DNA of 64,000 nucleotides from Nephrocerus scutellatus (lineage: Eukaryota > Arthropoda > Insecta > Diptera > Pipunculidae), in contig OX352762.1 in assembly GCA_947095585.1 (NCBI GenBank), positions 88,524,749 to 88,588,748 of the forward strand, read 5' to 3'. The notes beneath the pieces were generated by a model, which saw only the letters and a program-made list of their open reading frames with translations, was not told the DNA's origin and made no database searches. Within the stretch, counting starts at the first letter, position 1; every line of letters starts with the position of its first letter. Below are positions 45,010-56,059 of this stretch, in pieces. The position numbers were made by a program, and so were the translations under genes.

Positions 45010-45860
45010 TGTGCAAAACTTGGGCGTGGTTTAATTAAAACGGAAGGTAGATCAATATACCTATACTCATTTCATATGTTTAAGATTTTCCATACAAAAA
45101 AGGTGATGATGGAATTCCATTGCTCAATTGGTTTTTATTCAGAAATGAGTTTTTCCTTTTAAATAGCGTGTTCGAAAAATATGGACACAGTAAAATATTG
45201 TGCGCTCATTAATTTATATATAGATATAAAAAACAGTTTATTAAATTATGGAGACACTGTTGAATACAGTGCGCTCAATTAATTTACATTTAGATAGGAG
45301 TTTTTCCCCTTCAAAGGCGTTTTTGTAAAATATGGACACACTGTAAAATACAGTTTGCTCAATCAATTTACATTTAGATAGGATTTTTCCCCCTTCAAAG
45401 GCGTTTTTGTTAATTATGGTGTCCGAAAGCCCAAATCTCCAAAAACCTATACTGTAGTTTGCCATATAAAACCTGTTTTTGAAGCATAATTACATGAAAT
45501 GCCACATAAACGCAATATAACTTGATCCAACTTGCGTTAAAATTTGACCTCGTCTATAGAGATAGAGTAAGCTAGTTTTTACCTTTCATTTCACACCAAT
45601 ACTTACGCCCTCCAACTTTTAAACATTTTGTAGGGTAAATAGTGGTTCGATTGGCCTAATTTTTTAAATGGAAGGTATTTTTGTTAACTTTTATATGGTA
45701 CCAATTAACCCCCAAACCTCCTTCAAAAAAAAAAACAAAACTTTGAATGCCACTCCCATAAAGAGGGGCGTGACCGCTAAGAAAAAATGCAGTTTTCAGG
45801 GAGTGTACAATGAGGGCTTTCAGGGAAGGGGTGTCTGGAACCCCAAATCCAATGCGGGCT
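45010..45860. mobile_element. Fold-back family, partial and rearranged copy
   Basis: CTTGGGCGTGGTTTAATTAA, GGAAGGTAGATCAAT and CTTTTAAACA text shared with elements A and B. Three tandem copies of a unit with CAGT(T/G)(T/C)GCTCAAT(T/C)AATTTA and GGCGTTTTTGT lie at 45,200-45,420. Confidence 0.55.
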
Positions 45861-45869
45861 ATACTGCAG

Positions 45870-46010
45870 TTTAGCCTTCAAACTTTGCACACATGTATGT
45901 GTATCTCCGGTGACAATACTATTCTATTAAAGTATGGAAGTGATCGGGCCCCGGGGTCGGGGGGCTTCCATTAGTTTTTAAAAATGTACCCAATTTTCTT
46001 AAATAAAAAT
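45870..46010 (-). repeat. Dispersed-repeat end fragment
   Basis: AACTTTGCACACATGTATGT, ATCTCCGGTGACAA, GATCGGGCCCCGGGGTCGGG: minus-strand unit of the same family as 5.7 kb. Confidence 0.65.
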
Positions 46011-46641
46011 CGTTGTTTTTTTATAATTTGGAATTTATCTTTTAAATTATATAAAATTTGTAATTCCTTCTTTTGTAACTAATCATATAATAATTTACAG
46101 ACAGTATAGTAGATAGCTCGTTATTCTCGCAAGCATTGAAGCAATAGTTTAACCATTGCTTGCTACACTTTGAGGAAATGTCGTTCACTTGTCTGTCTGT
46201 CATCTTATTTCTCTTTCGTTAATGTTTTTGTTTGTTAATTTTTATTTTTATTTGTAGTATACAACGTTATCATATTGCAACGAAAAGTAGTTAGTAGCGC
46301 ATATAATAAAATTTGAATCCTAAGATAAAACGCAATGTACATGCTGCATACTAAAAATAGGCACTGAATTAGAATTAAGCAATTTTTTTTGTATAGTATA
46401 CTTTTAGGCTGCATTGAATTATTTGAAATAAAACTGACTCTAAGTTTAAATCATTATGGATTGGTCAAAAGTGTAGTCAAACCGGTTTGTGCGGTTTGTC
46501 CGGTTTGTATGTAGGAACATGATTGAACATGTAGTTTATTTTTTGAAGATGACTCATTATATATAAGTATCGTTAGTTGTACATAAGGGGATAATGCTAC
46601 AATTTTCTGGTCTTTTTTTCGATATTTCTGTCTATAAGATT

Positions 46642-46700
46642 GGAAGTTTCTGGAAGCTTTTCAATGAGTATAAAAGGTGGCGTTCGCTGCAGAGAAATCA
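46642..46700 (+). promoter_or_regulatory. Heat-shock-type promoter: four-unit HSE plus TATA box
   Basis: 46,642-46,661 reads as alternating 5-bp units GGAAG, TTTCT, GGAAG, CTTTT, that is nGAAn/nTTCn with one mismatch in the last unit, the trimer-binding pattern of HSF. TATAAAA follows at 46,669-46,675, 8 bp downstream. Downstream (to about 47,100) there is no convincing plus-strand product; the long AT-rich frame at 46,677-47,105 starts at GTG, runs antisense to the small secreted-peptide exons, and has no motif. A non-coding or truncated heat-shock transcript is possible. Confidence 0.45.
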
Positions 46701-46944
46701 TTATCATATTTGGAATTTAACCAGTCAAGGTTTAAAAGTTCTTGCAAAGTAATAAAGCGACCACCTAAGAGAATTATTGTAAAGTACAAGTATTATATGT
46801 TTTTTTTTTGTGTTCATTTAAAAGTTGTCCAGTATACAATTGTGAACTTGTGTTATTATAACAAACTAAAATTATGTTTAATAAAAATTTCAACTAATGC
46901 TCTAATCTATATAATGACAAATTCCTACTACTTAATTCTACTAA

Positions 46945-49900
46945 TTAATGGATTCCTTCGAGTGGGGTATAAGTTTTGTATTGGTACAGTTCAGGACCTC
47001 CATAACCGTATAACAATTTCCCTCTTCCATTTTCATCATAGTATGGGTATCGGTATTTTGGCCTGTAATGAGAGAAAAAAAGTTTTGAAGCACCTTTGGC
47101 TGTAATTATTTTTTTAATTTACCTTTCAAAATATTGAAAATTAGGCGCTTTTGGTTGAACTGTTGCAGATGTCATATGAAGAGCCATAGTACACAGAAAT
47201 AAAAGCTACAAAAACACAAAAGAATATAAATAAACCATTAATTGCAGCTGTTTAGTTGTTGTTGTTTAGTCATATTTTGGAAGTGGTCAGACTCCTTGTT
47301 CAAAAGATTTTTATGAATTTCTCAGAATATTTAAATGAGTGAGTCTTGAAATGTAACACATGTGTTTGGTATTTAAGGAAAACAAGAACATTAATATTTT
47401 GGAAGGGAACGGACACTTTGGTCAGGTTGCTCCCATATAAATATTTTTATCACTGGCTGTGCGGGTAGCGAAGAGCTAGTAACTAATAAACTAAAAGCTT
47501 CAGTTGTAGGAATTTCGCTACCTATGTAATTATAGTTAAGGAACAAACGTTTAAAAAAACTATAAAAAAGGAAGTAAAAGTAAATAAATACATATAGATC
47601 ATAAGATACATTAACACCTTTTAGTATCGACTCCTTGTTTATAGAATTTACTTCTAAGCTTCTGAAAAGCTAGTGCTGCTTGGAGATACATTTGCCATTT
47701 GTTTTGTTTCTATTAGCCAAAAGTTGCGAACTTAAGTCATAAGTTTCGGAGTCAGTTGGATTTGAACTTATTTTCTCAAGCCTATTTTTAACGCACTGTA
47801 AATAGTTAACTGTGTTTACATTAAAATCCAATCGTTCTTTAAAGGACCCCAACGTCAGCAGGTTGTAGGGTATGCGTGGTGTTGGGCGGAAGAAAGTACA
47901 ATATGATCCAATTGTTGTTGCAAAATGTGATTTCTACTCGTCAACAAAAAATAAAACTGCGGTTTGTGAATATTGTTATCATTTATCATTCAACCACTAA
48001 TGGATATCATTAACGAAATATTAAAAAAATATCTTTATTCTGAGTCTGATCTCCTTAAATACAAATCTGGTGAAAGACTTCTAACAACAGCTTTTGGAGG
48101 ACACTTGAAAGGGAGAACTACCAATGGCGGTAGTACGTTTCCATGCGCTAAGAGAAAGAATGAAACTGTTAAAGTTTTTTGAAACTTCTCTCATCGCCAT
48201 TCAAAATTTGGCTGGGTTGACCGAGCAGTATTCAGGATTGTGTTTTTGCAAACTCAATAATAATTCGTCAAACTATTTTTGAATAAGGATCATCGGAAAC
48301 GACCTACATTTCATTTTTCTACAAAATTGAATTTTTCCGCAATTGTAAAATGTTGTACACTCAGTTGTGTGAGTGCATTCTCAATTTGTGTTTTGTACAA
48401 TATTACGAGTATATGAAGTTACGCATTCAACTTCTTTACAGCTTAAAGTTAAAGAATTTTAGTGGTAATTTGTACGTCGTTGTGTGCACGTTGCACCAGC
48501 CGTGCGCTGTGGCTGCTATGTTTTAACCACCAAATGGGGAATTTCACAACAAAATCGAATCTCCGATCAGAGAATTTACAATAAAAATTTAAATTTTTAA
48601 ATTCGCTTGCCCGTGGCACGTCTGTCTGTCGGTCGGTCGGTCGGTCTGTTTGTCGTGGAATCTTGCGATCAATTTTAACCCACTTTCCAAAGCCCGATTT
48701 TATTTTTAAAACCTATATGAAATTGTCTAAGTTCTTTTGAAAGATTTTGGAAAGAATAAGTCTTTCTTAAACAAATTTTTGTACAATTAACGGCTAAAAA
48801 TCAACTTTGGTAGTTGTATATACAGGGTGTTCGGGTTTGGGATGCTTATCCGGTAAGGGATGATTCCTTTGTTCATTCTGAGAAACAATTTTTGATATCC
48901 TTTGAGACGCAGGGTGTTTAAAAAATGTTGTTCAGAAAAAAATACACACAAATATTAAACTGTAACCAAAATATTTATCTGAGACAACCAGTCCTACAGT
49001 ATTATTTGACTGGTAATTGTATATGCTAAACTAAGATCTAAATGGTTATCTTGCATCTGCATCCGTTTGAAAGCTATGATGCTTTAAAGTAAAAAAAATA
49101 TGACCTTATCTTAATTCGCCTTGATATTATCTACAACTCCTAATACAAAGTTTTTCTCGAGACTCTCGATTTATTGCGGTATAAAGGTTTGAATATGTGA
49201 TAAAAAAAATAAACATTTTATTTTTAAATATTTTATTAGGTTAAATTACTACATGTAGTTATAAAAGATGCTCAAAATGTCCTCCTTGTGATTGAATATG
49301 AGCTAACAGTCGTTTAAGATGGCCTGAAACCCGAGCGATAAAACAAAACACCAGATAAAACCGTTGGTCACTGGCGTGATGCATCTGGCTAACAGTAAAT
49401 ACACTGTAGTATTTGATATTTTGTGTGCGGTTACTGTATATTCGTGGCTCTTATGTGGCGATTATTGTTGAGTAAGCAGAGTCTTTTGTCTTAATGATGA
49501 CAGACTTTTAAGGTGAGGAGTACGTTAATATACATTTTTTTACGGATTTTGCGATGGTAATGCATCATGAGCTCGCAATGAATATCAACGCAGATTCCCA
49601 ATGCGTCGCATTCCTGACGCAAGAGTATTTACAAATATTCATAGAAGACTGCGAGAAATCCTAACAAAATCAAATAAGCTGGTGGAGCCAAATTCAGTCT
49701 CAAGAAATCATTTGGATGTCGATGAAGAAATAGTTACTAATACAACAGCAAATCCATCTATTATTATAAGGAGGCTCGCTTTACAATTGGACGTCTCTTG
49801 CTACCGAATTCATCAAGTATTGCACAAGGAGCATATTCATCCATACCATACTACACCCGTTCAAGAACTTATACAAATAGACCACCATAAAAGATTTTTA

Positions 49901-52900
49901 GTTTTGTAATTGGTTGATTGAACGGAATTTTTACAATGATAGTTTTGTGAAACGTATTCTATGGACGGATGAATCTCAGTTCACAAGAGATGGCCTAACA
50001 AACTTTCACAATCTTCACACGTGAGCTGCAGAAAATCCTCATTCCACAAAACAAACATCATTTCAGCACCGCTTCAGTGTAAACGTAAGGGCTGGTGTAA
50101 TTGGCGATAATGTAATTGGACCATTCATGTTACCATGGACATTAAATGGAGAACGTTATTTACAATTTTTACAAAATGATTTGCCACTCCTTCTTGATGA
50201 TGTTTCTGTGTTAAGTAGATTCTTGCGCACATACCAACATGATGGTGCACTTAGTCACTACGGTATAAATGTTAAGAATTGGTTAAATGAAATTATCCAA
50301 ATAATTGGATTGGATGAAGTGGTCCAATTCATTGGCCTGCAAGATCCCCAGATCTAACAGTATTAAATTTTTATCTATGGGGAACGATGAAGTCGCTTGT
50401 ATACTCCAAAGAAATTGATACAAAAGAAGAACTAATACAAGGAACACAGCAGCTCAACAGATAAGGAAAGAATTACCAAGAATTGAAATAACCAACGGCA
50501 TACTTAGACGAATATTAGCTCATATTCAATTACAAGGAGGACATTTTGAGCATTTTTTATAACTAGATGTAGTAATTTTACCTAATAAAATATTTAAAAA
50601 TAAAATGTTAATTTTTTCATCACATATTGAAACCTTTATACCGCAATAAATCGAGAGTCTCGAGCCAAACTTTTTATTAGAGGCTGTAGAGAATATCAAG
50701 GCGAATTAAAATAAGGTCAAAAAAATAAAAAATTACAACGGTTTTTTTGAGAAAAATCGAATTTTATAAAAAAATTATATTTTTTTTAATATAAAGCATC
50801 ATAGCTCTCAAACGGATGCAGATGCAAGATAACCACTTAGATCTTAATTTAGCCTATACAATTTCCAGTCAAAAGATACTGGCCGATATTAGCGCATAAT
50901 TTTACAACCGTGCAACACGCCGGGCACTCATCTAGTCTATATAAATAAAAAAAAAACAATCCCATAAAAATTAAAATTTGTCATGTAAATTATCTAATCG
51001 CAGATACACATGTGTGCAAAATATTCAAACTCGAATATAATTTGAAAAAGTTTATATGAGAGCCCTTCGACACTGGAGTCTCCAACATTTTTACAAAAAG
51101 TGTTGTCCATCGGAGATACACATGCGTATAAAATTTGAAAAAAATCGGGTACTTTTTTTTATAACCAACCCCCGACCACGGGCCTGATCACTTTCAAATT
51201 TTTACAAAAAGTGTTGTCCATATACGTATAAAATTTGAAGAAAATCGGGTATACTTTGTACGGTATTTGAATGAAAGCCTCCCAACCCCGAGGTCCGAGG
51301 CGCCCAAATTTTAATAGAAAGTGTTTTCATGGGTGACACGTATGTGTGCAAAGTTTGAATAAAATCGGGCTTTAGGAAGTGGGTTAAAAATTTATCACAA
51401 GAGCGGACCAGCCAGCCACTGGCACCCGAAGTTAATATAACTTACAAATACAGATAAACTTAGGTTTTTCAGAAAAGACTGTTTTACTGCACTCAGTGCA
51501 AAACTGCGATGACAAATGATGCTTCTCACCTCGCCATTTGGATAGTTGTAATTCAGACTGAATTAGTTTAAAAGGATTTTATTCAAACTTGTTTTTTTTT
51601 AAATTGTTTTTTTTTTTTTGGGAAAAAGTTTTTTTTTGAGTTTATCGGAGGTTACTCCTTAAGATTAGAATTTCATATATAATATATATATTTCATATAT
51701 TTCATATATTTCAAATTAGATGGGGAGTGAAGTCGAGTGCTAACAAAAAGTGAAGTCGTTATTTTTTTTTCGACTTCTTTGAGGTCTTTTTAACCAACCT
51801 TTCACACGACCTAGATAGCTGATATTTTATGAACAGCTATATCTCACATAGTAATTTTGAAATTCCGCATGTGAGGCGTGTCGTGTCTGGATAACAAATT
51901 GATAAACATCGAAATGACTGAACTCATTATTTTATAAAACCCCTACGCACAATTTTAATCCGGTTTGATGAACGATGTTGGCTGCGGAAACGTATTAGAG
52001 ACAAAACAAATATGAATACTTACAGATTTTCATTTTTATTATTATAGACTAGCGGAAATACCCAGCGTTTTCTGGCTGCCCTATCCCACTGAACCCCACT
52101 CAACTGACCACCCGCCCACTAATCATTTCTTTCGGATGCGAACTTTGAACCTCCTGCTCAGTTATTAAACACACTTACCGCTAGCTCATATTTAATTTTA
52201 ATTCTATTGCAACAAACAAAAATGTTACTCAATTTCTCAATAGTGAAAGGGAAAATAAGTACAATAGAATAAACTTTAATTGTAGCAGTCCAACTTTTTT
52301 TAAAGAAGGTATTTATCATTATAGGAATACGATTTAAAAAAATAGGTACAAATATTAAAAATAGCAAAGACACATGTTCTGTTTTTCCTATGTGCATTGT
52401 GCATATATGTATATTCGCATGTGGATGACCCACTTCCTTCTTTTCCACTTGGATTCCACCAACACAACAATATAACATAATATCATCACATCGGTCACAT
52501 CACTGCTTGGAGTACCCCGATCGCAAGAAAAACAAATATTAAAAATTCGTATCACACGACAGAGAAATTAAAATTTAGCTACTATTGCCAACTCTTCCGT
52601 TTGCCACAATACCACAGTTAAACGCCATTGGTTTGGCCCATTGTACACTTCAACTAAGCTAAGCTATGCGACATAAGCTGCCAGTATGTCTTTGTAAATA
52701 AAACAGAATTGATCTTTGCACACAAAATTATTTAAACTTTAGCTAACCTATGTGAGCTGTGCTTTCCTATGTTGGCCGTTGCAAAATTACTAGTTCGAGC
52801 TGTAGTCGTCGTGGTTATGCCAACTGACTTAGCTTACATACACATTGAATTTATGACAAACCTTAGGTATGCCGTAAAAATAAAAAAAAAGAAAATCGAT

Positions 52901-54742
52901 GTATGTATGTGTGAGCAATATCTCGTAATCCTAGAGCTGGAAGTCGAATATAGAATTTAGGGATAAGAAAGCATTCATTCCTATATTTGCTAGAAACAAA
53001 ACCATTGGTAAGAAATGAGGACTGCAGCCGAGGATGGCTATACACAGCGGTGGTACGCTCTATTCTTACCTATGGAGTGCTAGTCTGGTACAATGCCAGC
53101 AAGCTAAGTAGAATACAAATATCACCAGCTGTTGGCCGAACGGCACTACAGTGCTGTCACACAGATGCTCTTAACACAATCCTACACTTATAACCTCCCG
53201 ACATATTTATTAAATATATTGCAACATGCAGTGTGGTCTGTTTCAGAGGATTGCTTGCCACAAAACCGTACGGGCATTGCAATATAATGGATTAGTTACC
53301 AAAAGAAATGATACCATCTTGGACTAGTTCAGTCCAAGCTTTGCCGTTGAGTTTCCAACTAGAGAAAGTTGGAAGAACAGGGGAGTATTCGGACTCTTTG
53401 ATGTAACTCTATTCACCGATGAATCCAAGATGAGAGATGAAGTCGGTGCTGATGTAGTCTTTGATAACCTAAATCTTTCAAGGTCGCTCAAGCTACCTGA
53501 CAGTACCGCAATAGATAGTAGGATTGGCATATGCATAGATAGCCAATCTGCAATAAAAGCCATTATTAAGACAAGCAACAATTCGAAACTTGTCAGGCAG
53601 TGTCAAGTTGAACTGGCTTTGATAAGCCAAAGCATAGACTTAGAGAGGCGTCAGATTGTGCATTGACTCCACGGAGAGAGTCTGTTGTCCTTTGAGCTCC
53701 GTTAGGGAACGTGTTCTCACCTTCCTTACATGCAAGGCACAGCGAAAGTGGAATGACTTAACCAATCACGTCGAGAGCCATGTGGTCTTCCTATAATAAA
53801 AACAAATCCACCAAGCTGATCTTCAGATCACGATTATTTCCATAGTAGTTGGCGGCGAGCACCACCACTCTACCTACCTACCTACCTATAACTTAAGTTA
53901 TTCATAAAGTATTTTTGTTTTGGAGGAAATCTTTATCCCTACAGCCCCGTAGTACCCATGCCACGGATATTTAAGAGAAATCAATAAGCGACTTATAAAA
54001 TATGGCTTCTGATTTAGATAAAAAAGTACAACACAGCGAGAGAGAGACTAAAAGAAAATCCAAAGTATTAATTAAGATCTCGACATAATAACTTGAACTT
54101 TAACGATATACTGCAGAAATCCGAGCTAACTGAGCCACAAGTAAATATATTTCAGGTGTCTAGATGCTGCTCTCTTGTAACACTGACCGTTGGCTTCAAT
54201 TTAAATCGAAATAATATCGGTTTGTTGAGTATAGCATATGTGCGCTGCATAATAATTTTGGAAAACCAACAAAGCGTTACACAGGCAGCTTAGAGTACCA
54301 AGCGAGTGGCATTCAATCATTTAAGTCATGTAAGAAATTACATCAATCTGTGTCGATGTTCAAATTTTTTTTTTTATTGACAAATATTCGTGATCGTTAC
54401 ACAGAAAGAGAATATTTTTATATGAAATAAACTTAGCGCACTAAGTAAAAACTTGTTATAAATAATAAAAAACCATTTCCACAACACAAATCAAACGATG
54501 CAGTATACGGTATGTAATAACGACAAATCAATATTAAAACGGGTCAAAGCGGAAGTGTGAAAGTAACTCGAACTATCTGACTATACTACGAGTACTTAAC
54601 TCACAAAAACACCTACAAGGCGAAGTATTAATTTTCGCCTTAATACAAAATGTACTTTCAGTTACTGACTTCAACACAAGATGTTCTTGACTGTAGATAG
54701 AACCAAACTTACAGGTAGCAAAATCGTAATGAAGTTAGCCAT
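46945..54742 (-). CDS. Probable small secreted peptide (76 aa), three exons, 7.5-kb first intron
   Basis: Proposed exons: 54742-54713 (MANFITILLP, then a perfect GTAAGT donor), 47205-47123 and 47062-46945 (stop TAA). Exons 2 and 3 alone encode a headless signal-peptide end (LLFLCTMALHMTSATVQP), then NFQYFERPKYRYPYYDENGR, GYGGPELYQYKTYTP and LEGIH. Joining exon 1 in phase 0 supplies the missing Met and hydrophobic start, giving a typical signal peptide with cleavage near TSA. The mature peptide of about 52 aa is rich in Tyr, Pro and Gly and has no Cys. TATTAAAAG lies about 90 bp upstream of the ATG (minus). Exons 2-3 are well supported; the link to exon 1 is inference from phase and signal-peptide completion. 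The intron holds pogo-like and mariner-like remains and LINE debris. Family not recognised. Confidence 0.6.
47440..47484 (+). mobile_element. Possible Helitron-like 3' end
   Basis: GGCTGTGCGGGTAGCGAAGAGCTAGTA: GC-rich block then CTAG. Weak on its own. Confidence 0.3.
47660..47980 (-). pseudogene. pogo/CENP-B-type (DDE_1) transposase remnant
   Basis: Minus strand, two alternating frames: VLFFVD followed by a stop and KSHFATTIGSYC (about 47,900-47,970), then LYFLPPNTTHTLQPADVGVL (47,840-47,900), then GSFKERLDFNVNTVNYLQ (47,790-47,850). The order FVDxxxSH, LPPNTTHxLQPxDVGV, F-x-K is the second half of a pogo/Tigger-type DDE domain. Frameshifts and a stop make it dead. Confidence 0.65.
48590..48730 (-). 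repeat. Dispersed-repeat end unit with (GGTC)n
   Basis: TAAATTCGCTTGCCCGTGGC, a run of CGGTCGGTCGGTCGG, TTGCGATCAATTTTAACCCA: reversed end unit of the about 123-bp family. Confidence 0.65.
49000..50890 (+). mobile_element. Tc1/mariner-superfamily transposon with long inverted ends, broken
   Basis: 49,000-49,235 is inverted at 50,575-50,888 (CGAGACTCTCGATTTATTGC, ATCTGCATCCGTTTGA), so the arms exceed 230 bp. Plus-strand transposase remnants: ITRRLALQLDVS-like helix region (about 49,760), LWTDESQFTRDGL (about 49,960, first Asp), NFHN, FQHRFSVNVRAGVIGDNVIG, FMLPWTLNGERYLQFLQNDL (about 50,130), TYQHDGALSHY (second Asp), SPDLTVLNFYLWGTMKSLVY (third, D replaced by N), ending GGHFEHFL-like text. 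Multiple frameshifts; the last catalytic acidic residue appears to be Asn. CAGGGTGTTCGGG at 48,825 may be an outer terminus with no match on the right. Confidence 0.8.
50895..50936 (+). mobile_element. Helitron-like 3' end
   Basis: CAACACGCCGGGCACTCATCTAGT, GC-rich block then CTAG, immediately right of the mariner arm. Confidence 0.4.
50940..51445 (+). repeat. Dispersed repeat with about 123-bp units
   Basis: AAAAAGTGTTGTCCATCGGA at 51,095 and AAAAAGTGTTGTCCAT at 51,205, spacing about 110, with the plus-strand end unit (TTTAGGAAGTGGGTTAAAAA) at 51,370-51,435. Confidence 0.75.
51446..52040. other. Poly-T-rich spacer, nothing recognised
   Basis: Contains a short TTTCATATA repeat at 51,670-51,715. 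No gene. Confidence 0.4.
52047..52130 (-). mobile_element. Helitron-like 3' end, minus orientation
   Basis: ACTAGCGGAAATACCCAGCG reversed gives CGCTGGGTATTTCCGCTAGT, the same terminus as at 17,451-17,475 on the other strand. Confidence 0.5.
52131..52985. other. Intronic stretch, nothing recognised
   Basis: Short frames without motifs. Confidence 0.4.
52987..53890 (+). mobile_element. R1/LOA-type LINE, 3' fragment
   Basis: GWLYTAVVRSILTYGVLVWY (53,034-53,095) is the RT-thumb text seen at 8.9 kb. LFTDESKMRDEVG-like text (about 53,410) and IGICIDSQSAIKAIIK (about 53,520) are RNase H pieces. The 3' end is at (CTAC)n, 53,870-53,888. Frameshifted and stopped. Confidence 0.7.
53891..54712. other. 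5' part of the large intron of the small secreted-peptide gene
   Basis: No feature recognised. Confidence 0.4.
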
Positions 54743-55024
54743 TGTAGTGGTGTTCTAATTTCCCTGAAGACTGGAAGCCACGAAATGCACACGCGAATAT
54801 CCGATGCTCTGATGTTTGTGCGCAATCACTTTTAATACTAAATTCTTGTCAGCTTACTGGGCAAAAATATTTACGTTTAATTGAGCATGCCTACACGAGC
54901 GCAAAGAGCTGAAGACTAAACGATATAACGTTAGTAAGTGTAAGCCACTTTGAGGTTTTGTTAGCACATAAGCATAACGATAACCATGAGTTGTACATAT
55001 ATGAGATTTCAACTTTAGGCATTT
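54743..55024 (-). other. Upstream region of the small secreted-peptide gene
   Basis: Minus-strand TATTAAAAG at about 54,830, roughly 27 bp before ACATCAGAG, could be TATA and initiator. Weak. Confidence 0.3.
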
Positions 55025-55445
55025 TACCTTTTTTTTTTTTGGTTAATCGGTGAAATAGGGCCCGACCTCAAAAACAGATACTTTGGCGATTATTACCAAA
55101 TAATACAATGTAAAAATGAAATGACTGTTATTAATATAATATATTTATTATTTATTACACAGTTAACGAAGTTTTTATGAATGATTTTACGGAATATAAA
55201 TTTTCCTTTTAAAAATCGTGCAACACAAAAGTGAAATGGACGCACTAAAGTAGATTTCCTTAGGTAAAAGAGTAAATCCAAAAGTTCATTTATTTACAAA
55301 ATATACATAAATTATAAAGTTAACTGTATAACAAATATAACAGTAATATTTACTATAATTTTATATATACATATTTTACATCATGAAATGTACTAATAAT
55401 AACTAAAATGTAAGTATTTTGCTTTTTATAAGGTCGGGTTTATTT
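55025..55445 (-). mobile_element. Short dispersed element, copy 2, with short inverted ends
   Basis: Reverse complement of the 25.4-25.8 kb copy; CCCGACCT near 55,060 and AGGTCGGG near 55,433 are inverted ends. A 62-codon minus frame inside is shared only in part by copy 1 and is not a gene. Confidence 0.6.
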
Positions 55446-55905
55446 AAAAAAAGAAATCCCTTTTTATTGTTGAATTATTGAAGTAGGAACAAATTATTTC
55501 CATTGACATATGAGGAATTTAGGATTTTTTTTGTCCTTTTGAAGTCTTTTGAAGGTCGTTTTAAAGTGGGGTTCTCCTTGGATTGTTTTAGTGGTCTTTT
55601 GAAAATCTTTTGAGGGTCTTTTATATATATTTTTAATATATTTTAAAAAACATAATATATGTAAGTCAATCCACTAGTCTTATAAATATTTCTGTATTTT
55701 ATATCATAGAGCATTCTAAATTATATAATTGTGATATTTTGTTGCGCAGTTAAATCAACCTTTACTTCTCTTATCATTCTACTTTTTTAGCATCCATATT
55801 AACCTTTATTCTTTCAATCACGCCAAAGAAGTATAACTTCTAACGTGCGTACATAAGTCCACGCAACAACTTTTTCTTTGGAAGAGTCTATCAACTTTTA
55901 TTGGT
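55446..55905. other. AT-rich stretch, nothing recognised
   Basis: Contains repeated TCTTTTGAAG/GGTCTTTT phrases at 55,540-55,625 (imperfect short tandem). Confidence 0.4.
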
Positions 55906-55911
55906 AACCGG

Positions 55912-56050
55912 CCGATTCCACTAGCACAATTCCACTAGACACAAAGTTGTGCAAGTGGAATTGTGCCCAATGGAATTGTGCCAAGTAGAAGTGTGCTAGT
56001 GGAATTGTGTCCAGTGGATTTGTGTCTAGTGGAATTGTGCTAGTAGATTA
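55912..56050. repeat. 15-bp minisatellite with inverted first units
   Basis: About six direct units of TGGAATTGTGYCYAG (14-15 bp) from 55,950 to 56,050, preceded by about two units on the opposite strand (CCACTAGCACAATTCCACTAG). The whole forms an imperfect hairpin. Confidence 0.85.
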
Positions 56051-56059
56051 GGCCTAGAA

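Noticed and set aside
46677..47105. 142-codon plus-strand frame after the heat-shock-like promoter
   Set aside because: It starts at GTG, is very AT-rich, has no motif, and runs antisense to exons of the small secreted-peptide gene.
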